Of a stretch of DNA of 64,000 bases, positions 56,121-64,000 are shown one piece after another. Under the pieces are notes generated by a model. It was not told the origin of the DNA, did not search any database, and saw only the letters and a list, made by a program, of their open reading frames with translations. A program made the translations under genes and the position numbers. Each line of letters starts with the position of its first letter. Position 1 is the first letter of the stretch. The stretch covers positions 100,023,925 through 100,087,924 of the forward strand of contig OY743168.1 in NCBI GenBank assembly GCA_963555705.1. The letters run 5' to 3'. This DNA comes from Ligustrum vulgare (taxonomy: Eukaryota > Streptophyta > Magnoliopsida > Lamiales > Oleaceae).

Positions 56121-57861
56121 TGATAAGTACGTTTTTTGTACTTATTTTGACTTTAAATTTGGAAAATTGTAACTGTTTTAGGATATGATATTGCTAATTA
56201 TGTGTTGATTTTATTTGTTTTATAGGAAAAACTCAATTTTGGATGCAATTGGAGATAAAACGGAGAAAATGGAGTAAAACCGTGCAAGATGGACCAAATC
56301 ACAACAATTCATAGATGAGACGGAAGACGAAACGAAGAACAAGAATGCCAAGGAATTAGTTGCACCATTAAAGACTCGAGGACCAATTTATATTATTTGA
56401 AATAGTTTAGGCCTTAGTAGTAAACCCTGCATTAATTGGTAATTGGGCCCAAGTGTAGAAGAACAACTCGGCTGTTGCATTAACTGGGGGAAAAGAGGGC
56501 ATTATATATAATATATCACCAAAAGGAGGCTGCTAGCCGGGAAAAAAAAGAGGGCCTGCTTGGGAAAAAAAGAAACATATATACACACAGCTCGGGGAAG
56601 AAAAGAGGACACAGCCGTGGGTGAAAAGAGAGGCAGGATGGGAACAACTTGGATGTATACACAATAGCCGATAGAAGAAATAGCAGTCGGCTAGGAGGAA
56701 AGAATTAAAGTGTGCTGCTGGGACTTTTTCTTAGATACACACACACACTTCTTCTTTGTTCAATAAAGGAGGGAGCAGCCGAGAGACGGGCAGGGAGAGA
56801 AAAATGACTGTGGAGAACTGATACAAGGATATACACACGGTTGGTGAGTGCTAGGGAAGAAGAAGAATATATATACATTGAAGGCTGATACATTACTCAG
56901 AATAAAATCAAAACTCTAGTGGGTGACTCCCTTGTCGGCAGGTTAAGCATTAGAAGTGGAGTTGGCTGGGAAATTAAGAAAAAGGGAACAAAAAGTCAGC
57001 CTTGGTGGAGTTATTAGAGAAAGAATGCTGCTGGAATATATTCTAGAGGAGGTGGCAAACAAAGGTTCTTGGCTGGGAATACAACAAAGAGACGGCTGGC
57101 ATAGTCTTGGATTCAACCGGGTGATGTTTATCAATTCTTTTATTGATTACTCACCAATTATGTTTATAGGCTAATTATCTTTTTGTATTGGATGAGATGA
57201 ACCCTAGTTTCTATTTGTTTTAAATCATGATTCTATAATTTAGTAAATTCTTGCATTTCTTGATTTATTCTTGCATTCCCATTGAATTATTTGATTGCTT
57301 GATCACCAATTGGAAAATTAGTTGCTTGTTGTAGTCTTGGAAAGTTGGAAAAGTCACAACAGGTTTAGAACGCGGAAAGATAAACACACGAACACTATAT
57401 ATTAGGAATAATAATATGACGTGTGCAATCTATTTGATAAATTGTTGATTAACGCATCATGAACATTGTCATTCAGACTAGGAATATATTCGAGTCGTGT
57501 TTATGGTAGGTTTAGTTTTTCATGGAAAAGAAAATTAAATATATTAGCTTTATCGATTGACAAGAACGCATGAATGAACTAAATTAGAAAATCGAGAATT
57601 GAAATAGATAACACTAGGTGGATTCAAATCCCAATACATTCCCTTCATATATTTAAAATCCTCATTTTTCATATTTGCAATTTTAGTTTTATTCAAACAA
57701 AACAAAATCGCTTCTTTTGCATTTCTTAATTATTTTTCCGTTCGATTAGGGTTAGTAATCTAAAATATTATTTATCTAAATCCTCGTGGGAACGATACAC
57801 GGACTCATCATCCACTTTATTACTTGTGCAACACGTGCACTTGCGGGATTTTAGCGCAACA
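56121..57861 (+). repeat. LTR (family LTR-B), + strand, probably solo
   Basis: Starts TGATAAGTACGTTTTTTGTA and ends TTTTAGCGCAACA after the CCTCGTGGGAACGATAC motif common at the ends of plant LTRs. No primer site follows, so it is likely a solo LTR inserted into the spacer after repeat array 3. I could not find a matching target duplication. It includes TATATA-rich stretches near 56510 and 56578. Confidence 0.6.
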
Positions 57862-57954
57862 ATTCGCATACTTCGGAATATTAAACTTTTCATTCATCTG
57901 ATTACATCTCTTGCTTGACATCAAAAATATTTACATTAAATTTCATATCTTACC
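57862..57954. other. Spacer between LTR-B and the gypsy pol end
   Basis: Short non-coding stretch; would be the region downstream of pol in the minus-strand gypsy. Confidence 0.4.
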
Positions 57955-58355
57955 CTACTGGAAATATTTCTTCAGGTGTTCTGCATTCCAAGGATGTTGA
58001 AGCTGAACTACATCAAGTGACTCTAGTTCATATGACCCATTGCTTACGACCTTCTTGATCTGATATGGACCTCCCTAGTTGTCCGATATGGACCTCTCTA
58101 GTTGGGTCCCAAAGGCTCATGTGCTGTGATCATTTTTCTCAATACTAAATCCCCCATTTGGAATTTTCTCGTCCTCACCTTTGAATTATAATACCTCGCA
58201 TTCCTTTGCTTGTACACAACATTCCTGACTTGTGCTTGTAGTCGCTTCTCCTCTGTGAGATCTAATCCAACGTTGAGTGCATCATGGTTACCTTGTTCAT
58301 CAAAATGAGTAACTCGAAATGATGGTAGTCCCACCTCGATTGGTATCACAGCTTC
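57955..58355 (-). pseudogene. Gypsy integrase C-terminal fragment, minus strand
   Basis: From 58355 downward: EAVIPIEVGLPSFRVTHFDE, then VVYKQRNARYYNSKV and FQMGDLVLRKM, then after stops and a shift WNAEHLKKYFQ and TAG at 57955-57957. It is the end of a gypsy integrase. The upstream part of pol is missing: the fragment abuts an LTR of another family exactly at the LTR end (58356). It belongs with antisense ORF 1 and the tandem arrays at lower coordinates. Confidence 0.8.
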
Positions 58356-59103
58356 TGTTGACCACAAAATTCGGCTGGACCTTGGACCAACACGTCTCAG
58401 CTCCTCCCTCTTGAACACGTGGATCTCCTGCGCACTGTGACAAACAATCAGTTTGGAAAGAGGGCCGAGGTGGCTCCCATTTGCACCCCGATTCCAAAGT
58501 CAGTACTCATTTTAGGCAAATTTATATATATATATATTGGGTGCGGGAGAAGTAAATGTGTAGAAGAGAAAAAAGGGAGTGAGAGAAATATATATATTTG
58601 GTTAAGAGTATGAAATTGCTAACCCCTTTCTTTGAGACAATCGCGTTCCATTTATAGAGGAACTTGTTGTCTCGGATCATGACACGTGGCATACTTTACA
58701 TTTGTCTCCACCCTAGCTCTTGGAGGTGACAACCTTGCTTTTTGACCGTAATCATTGCTACATTTCGTAGGGGATGGGCGCCTGTCACATCTTGGTAAAG
58801 GCAGTGTCACATCTCTGACTCCATCTCTCTCCTGGTCTCTGCCATAAAGTGCCTCGGCTGAGTATAAAGCACGTCGTCTGGGCGTAAATCAGTTTGGCTA
58901 GAAAGGTTCGCTTGACAAACCACCTTGGAATCGGACCCAAGGTGATATTTCGGACCTTGGCTATGGGTCAAGGTTCGTTGGGCCTTAGTTGGGCCATCGC
59001 TAGTGGATCACTGTACCTCTCTTTGGGCTTGGAAGGTCCGTTGGGCCTTAATTGGGCCATCTCTAGTGGATCATTGTACCTCTCTTTAGGCTTGGATTCA
59101 ACA
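58356..59103 (-). repeat. LTR-A copy in inverted orientation
   Basis: On the minus strand it starts TGTTGAATCC and ends GTGGTCAACA. It is homologous over its length to the 5' LTR at 2124-2797, including the TATA region (CTATAAATGGAAC) and the TA repeat. It is about 75 bp longer, mainly because a stretch around GTCCGTTGGGCCTTA is duplicated at 58975-59040 and 59027-59090. No primer site, gag or target duplication accompanies it. Confidence 0.85.
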
Positions 59104-59921
59104 CTAGTCCCTCAAATCCGAAGCGACCATTCATGGACGTGTAGGATTTTTTGTACGTCCGAGGTGCTAACTTTGTCATGGTGGCTTTCGTATGATGCCG
59201 CGGACCTGGCGCTTAGGATGACCTTCCTTATTGGAGGTTTAGGTTTGGTGTGAAGTCGACCTCCTACTTCGGCTTTTCTCTCCTGAGTGACGGTTTGGGA
59301 CGCACTAGCGCGTATCTTAGGCGGTGCATTTAATGAAGAGAAAGAAAAAGAAGGGGGGCTATTTTTCGTTGGTTCCCAAGAGATATATATATATATAAAA
59401 GGTGATGGGAGTAGCATTTCGCAGCGCGTGGTACTCACTGTGGTAGCTGAACGGTTTTGTCCCTCCCTTTGACGGTTGGCGCTTTGATTAGCCCATTCTC
59501 CAAGAAGGATGGGTTAACCACAATAATCATACGGCTCACAAAAATCAAGGAATCCAGATCATTGGGATCCCTATAAATCCCCCTTCATTTTATTATTTCC
59601 CCTTTTACCATTTTCTAAGAGTCTTTGCAGCAATACTTTGGCGAAAACTTGTCTCGTTTTTCTCTTTCCTGCGAGTTTTGAGTTTTCTCGTCAAAGGTTT
59701 TCTATCCGGCATCTGCCCTTAACGTTCCATAGCTTTTACCGACGAGTTCTTCATTCCCAGTGCACATTTTCAAGCATTCGTCATTTGAAGGTAAACCTCT
59801 TGGTCTCTGTATGTACGAGACTTTTCTATTTTTAGTTTCTCATTGTGGGTTTGAAAACCTTACTTTTGCACCTTGTTTTTCTTTTGTTGAGTTTGACCCA
59901 CCTTTAAAACAAAAGAAAAAA
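59104..59921 (+). promoter_or_regulatory. LTR-like region and promoter upstream of antisense ORF 2
   Basis: CCCTATAAATCCCCC at about 59569-59583 is a plausible plant TATA box on the + strand, about 350 bp before the ORF start. A GAAG/GTAAAC donor at about 59791 could begin a 5' UTR intron, as upstream of antisense ORF 1. Exact LTR borders are not seen. A (TA)n run lies at 59383-59397. Confidence 0.45.
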
Positions 59922-62707
59922 ATGGAAAGAGTTGGGGGAACGGGTTCACAGGAAATGTTAGCAATGGCGGTTCCCGTCAGAGGTTTCTGCCCCATTTCTT
60001 TATCGGTTTTTAGTTCCCGCTTCTTTAGGGAGCAGATTAAGAGGAGAAATAGAAAAACCACAGGCATAATTTATTTGAGTGATTCTGACATCGGAGAAGA
60101 AAAACATCAGAACTACATGGCTCATCTGTCATCCGAGGAGGAGGCATCTCTGACTGAGCTTCGGAGCAAACGAGATAGGGATCTGAGGAGGGAAGGGGCG
60201 GCAGGCTCTTCTTCTGGTCACCAGGACCTCGGCTTGATTGTTAGGGCCCCGTTTAGGGCACATAGGGAAGAATTGGGGCTGACTGCAGAGGAGATCTCCC
60301 AAGTGGAGGATTGGGTCGATCAGGTTAACAAAGCTTCGGGCTATCACGTTGATCCTGATCCAAACCCAGAGTCATGGGAGAGCAGCGAGGTTGCTACTGA
60401 AATCCGGAGGGTCGACTTGGCCAGGGCTTCGGAAAAATTCAGAATTCGAGAAGGGGTTCAACTGGTGCACCCTACATCTTCTTGCCGACCTTGCAGCCCT
60501 TCTCCAGGTCAAGCGGCCATATGCTACGACGCTCTTTCTTGCGGGATGAGGCTACCCCTGCACCCCTTCTTCAGGGCGTTGCTTAGGAGTTATAACCTGT
60601 GCCCTTACCAGCTGGCCCCCAACTTCTGGACACAGGTTGTGGGTACTTGGCTGGTGTGGCAAGAGTTCAACCTCGACTGTCCTATCCCATTGTACATCAT
60701 TCATACCCTCTATCCCTTGAAGAAATCAGTTAGAAGGGGGAGATATGTGAGGCCGGACGTCAAGGACTGGTATTACTTGTCTCCTAGGGGGTCGTATCCT
60801 CCAGTTATCACCGGTCACCCAACCTCAATAAGGAACTGGAGGAACCAGTGGTTTTGGATTTTCGGGGAGTGGCATAGCTCCCCTGTGGACCCTAGTCCAG
60901 AAATTACAGTTCCCCGAACTATTTCCCTACCTAGTGAGTCTTGTGCTTGGTTTAGAGTCTTTAAGTGTCTCGCGTCTTTTGTTCTTTTAATTTCCATTCA
61001 CTTTTCTTGATTGTTTACTAACATGTCATTGGTTTATTGCAAGGGACACTTTTGCTTGCCTCCTCCCCGACGCAGACCTAGCGGCAGTGAGGCGTTTGTT
61101 CACTTACAAGGGCACCTTCCAAGGGGTCATTCAGTAAAACAAGCTGTTTGTTAAACACGGTCTTATGCGAGTCATGAGTAAGTTCGTTTCCCTATTGCTG
61201 TTTCATCTTATCCTTTTTTGTTCGTAGCCTCATTTTCCTCTCTTTGTTGCTAGGTTCTAAGGAATTTCCAAAGATTTCTTTAAAGGGCCTCATGGCTAAG
61301 AAGATCCCTCCTGCACTTCGCCATGGTAGTGAAGTTGAGAGGAAACAGAAGGCGGTATTGGCCAACCTGCAAGTTGGGGTGGTAAAGGATGTGTCTGTGG
61401 CGTCTTAGGCCCAACTTCAGGGCCCTCTTCCAGCTCTGCTGCCGCCGCCCACTCTGCTGCCTGTGGGCCCCCAGCAGGCCAGCATAGAAAAGGAGGCCGA
61501 TCCTAAAGGAGTCCTTCCAAAGGGGAAAGGGAAAAGGTCTGACAGAGGGGGCTCTAAGAGGGAGAGGGAAGCTAAGGATGTTTCTGCACCATCCTCTCTA
61601 TCCGAGGACATGCCTGAGCGCTTATCCGAGGAGGACCCTGCTCCCTTGAAGAGGCTAAAAAGGGGTAAGGGAAAGGAGTCCACCTCCGCGCCTCCGCCGT
61701 CAATGATTGAGGACTTGGAGGATGAGCCGTCTGTGCCCCTCCCAGGTTTGGCCTATGAAGTGACACAGGAGGGAGCGGAAGAGCTCAAGCATATAAAAAC
61801 CATCATCCTCCCTAGAGATGTCACTTTCAGCCCTTCACTATTCGACTCTCCCAGTTCTCCTCCAGCCCGGACTGCATTTATAACCGAGCAATTTTAGACG
61901 GAGGGCTGGTCCGCCTTCTCTTCTAGTGCAAGTCTGTCCCGAAAACTGCTCGCCGCTAAGGCCATGAATTCCAGGGCGCTGGCCCTCATTGACGAGGTGG
62001 AATCGTCCGTGGACGAGGCGCAGCGGGACAAGAAGAACCCTGAAACTGCTCTCCAGCATGCGGACAACATGCTAAAGGAGATCAATGATCTGAAGGCCCA
62101 GCTGGCCATAGCCCGGAAGTCTTCCTCAGAAGAGAGGGCCAATACAAAGCGCCTCCAGGAGGACAACGAAAAACTGAAGCATGACCTCCGGTCCTTTGAA
62201 TCAGACTTGGAGGTTCTGTGCAAAAAATTAGATGACTCCAACCGCGCACAGTCCATCGCATCTGAGGCTCTGACTGCCGCTAATGCAGCCAAGTCCAGGC
62301 TGGAAGCTGAGGTGGCAGCAGTTAACGAAAAATTGGGGAGGGAGCTGGAGGCAAAGACAAAGACGGAGGAGGACCTTGCCTCTTTGGAGAAGCATATGTA
62401 AACGAGGATCACTGAAGTTCTGGAGCAGACTGTCACGACGCGGGTGGAGAATGCCCTAAGTACCAGAGTGTTTGAGGCTGTCCAGAACTTCAAAGAAACT
62501 TTTGAAGAGACCCTAGAGTACGAGGCTATGCAGAGGGTCTTTGGGAACTTAGGGGCTAGAATGGCCTTAGGGGACATGAAGGAAGCTTTTCCGACCTTGG
62601 ACCTGTCCTCCATTAAAGCCTTGTACCCTGGGCCTCAAGATGATCCTGTGGATCCTCCGGATGCATCTGGAAGGGGCTCTTTAGAGGACGTCCCTCCTCT
62701 ACAATAA
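59922..62707 (+). pseudogene. Antisense ORF 2: gypsy-type putative transposase domain, basic linker, coiled coil
   Basis: Start ATG at 59922. Exon 1 (to 60933) contains the transposase_28-like domain: EEISQVEDWVDQVNK, ICYDALSCGMRLPLHPFFRA, LLRSYNLCPYQLAPNFWTQV, WYYLSPRG and SIRNWRNQWFWIFGEW. Intron 1 starts GTGAGT at 60934; the AG at 61074-61075 keeps the frame, the AG at 61042-61043 does not. Intron 2 is 61178-61253 (GTAAGT...TTGCTAG). Exon 3 to TAA at 62705-62707 carries a Lys/Pro/Ser-rich linker, then a coiled coil from about 61960 to 62400 and a C-terminal tail. The joined frame is 856 codons with four in-frame stops (61135, 61406, 61895, 62399) and no frameshift. It lies antisense between a gypsy pol end (63875) and the presumed 3' LTR. 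Function unknown. Confidence 0.78.
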
Positions 62708-63874
62708 TCCTCTTCTGTATTTGCTTCATTGTTGATTGTTTTGTTTTGTTTTTTTTTTGTTTTGTTTTGTGGCGCCGACGGCGTTTTATACTGTAAATGT
62801 AACATTTTATGAATGAAATGACTTATTAATATTTTTCCTGTAAATGTAACATTTTGAAATGTTTACGCATGAATGCTTCCAAGCGCGGATGCCTCGTAAT
62901 TGTATGATGATATGTGGGAAACTGTAAATGTCTAGTCCCTCAGATCTAACTAGCTTAATGCATTCATGTTTGCTGGTTAGATCTGGTTTTGTCCAACTTA
63001 TGAGCAGTTTTACCCGACACCTTGCATCATCTACATTTTACAAATTTGTGTGAACTCCTGTTGCGGCGTGATTATTTTCAATCTTTTATGCAGTGGTCGT
63101 AGTGTATATTTATCGGAGTTCTTCATTTTTAACAAGGTTCATGACTGGCGGAGGCGTGTGGTTTTTGAAACCAAAATAATATAAGAATTTTTACGTTTGT
63201 CTTTTACGTTTATTCACACAGCACTTAGTATACATATGTTTTGCAAACGCTTTGTCTGAATGTATGTATAAAAGTATCAATCACTTTGCGGAAACGTTTA
63301 ACACTTCGCGCAAGAGAGCACTCTATATGTATGAACTGACTTAATATATCCACGTTTGCCGATTATATCTTTCTCCGATCAAGAGTTCCAGTTTGTATGA
63401 AAATATTTGACTAAATATGAATGCTTTCAAACGCAAGTGCCTTTCAAACAAATGCCTTAAGAAAATGCCTTTTAAACGTATCGCGCATTGCAGGGTTAAT
63501 GAGTGTAGTCCCGCTGGTCTGGGTGGTTTGAGGCATTCATGTTTACCAGTGAGATCTGATTGTGACAAACATTTGAACGTATCTAGGTCATACCTTATAA
63601 GATCTGTATGCACAATTTTGTATGAACTCCCTTTGATCGTACTAAAACTCCAAATCCTTACGTAGTGATCGTAGTTTAACCTTATAAGAGTCCCTTGTTC
63701 TTAATAAACTTTATGCAAGGTGTATAAGTATGGTGTTATAACCAGAATAATCTTGAAATTTTTGTTCATCCATTATGTTTATCTAATTAATAACTGGTGT
63801 AATCCTTAATGTAACTCACCTGTGATTTCATAGAACCATATGATAGTGCCACAACCATTGAAGAGGAATATGAT
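62708..63874. other. Spacer between antisense ORF 2 and gypsy pol end
   Basis: Near 62770-62860 CTGTAAATGTAACATTTT occurs twice, with GAATGAAATGAC as a possible polyadenylation signal for the + strand ORF. Further on, ATGAATGCTT and AACGCATG-like motifs repeat loosely. No gene and no regular tandem array. Confidence 0.45.
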
Positions 63875-64000
63875 TTATTGAAAATAGCGACGAAGATGAT
63901 CCGTGTTCCAAGGATTACATAGAGGTGCCCCGGATAAGTCCTCAATCATGTACGTTCCGGGTACCACCTCGGAAAAGACTTTGTAAGGGCCTTCCCAGTT
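63875..64000 (-). pseudogene. Gypsy integrase C-terminus, minus strand, continues past window
   Basis: On the minus strand from 64000: NWEGPYKVFSEVVPGTYMIE, LSGAPL, WNTDHLRRYFQ and TAA at 63875-63877. This is the typical C-terminal end of plant gypsy integrase and is open over the visible 41 codons, so the element to the right may be better preserved. It places antisense ORF 2 downstream of pol on the opposite strand. Whether the whole gene is broken cannot be seen here. Confidence 0.85.

Noticed and set aside
56121..57861. A full nonautonomous element rather than a single LTR
   Set aside because: No second LTR, primer site or purine tract was found within it.
61042..61043. Acceptor AG at 61042-61043 for intron 1 of antisense ORF 2
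   Set aside because: With donor 60934 it shifts the frame and gives an early stop; the AG at 61074-61075 keeps the frame. The coding look of 61045-61075 leaves some doubt.

Overview
This is a nuclear plant (most likely eudicot) genome window. The evidence is a spliced gene of plant type with 29 short exons, plant Ty1/copia and Ty3/gypsy elements with plant primer-binding sites, hAT elements, Tourist-like MITEs and a plant LINE. The species cannot be named from the sequence. Only one host gene is seen; almost everything else is transposable-element sequence of mixed age.

Host gene: positions 9745-43290 on the + strand hold a complete lysosomal/vacuolar-type alpha-mannosidase (glycoside hydrolase family 38). 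I traced 29 exons that join into one uninterrupted frame of 1020 codons, beginning with a hydrophobic leader and keeping the zinc and catalytic residues. The 3.06 kb of coding sequence is spread over 33.5 kb because introns 12, 14 and 27 (1.4, 10.3 and 13.6 kb) have absorbed transposons. Introns 2 and 12 start with GC instead of GT.

Layout. 1-9262: an LTR fragment, then a 3'-truncated gypsy element of dual-RNase-H (Tat-like) type with a 40-bp repeat array in its leader, then a minus-strand gypsy gag remnant. 9745-14495: mannosidase exons 1-14; intron 12 carries a 974-bp hAT-type element with an 8-bp target duplication and a MITE nested in it. 14496-24824 (intron 14): a remnant of a DUF659-type hAT, a young Copia element (LTRs 189/192 identical, target duplication AAAAT), and a decayed TTF/DUF4371-type hAT transposase holding a SINE-like insertion. 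24825-29207: exons 15-27, with small MITEs in introns 19 and 21. 29208-42835 (intron 27): an old gypsy element, a GAGCC-rich hAT-type element, a LINE fragment, a gag-only Copia derivative inserted in the gypsy 3' LTR, and a 2.3-kb solo LTR. 42836-43290: exons 28-29.

43291-64000 is a cluster of three minus-strand gypsy pol 3' ends (stops near 48300, 57955 and 63875). Two of them are followed, on the opposite strand, by an intron-containing antisense ORF with a gypsy-type putative transposase domain and a coiled coil (52247-54505 and 59922-62707). The first has three tandem-repeat families between pol and this ORF. Antisense ORFs of this kind are known from Tat-lineage gypsy elements. The conserved split-gene layout, with a TATA-like motif upstream of each copy, is the most interesting structure in the window.
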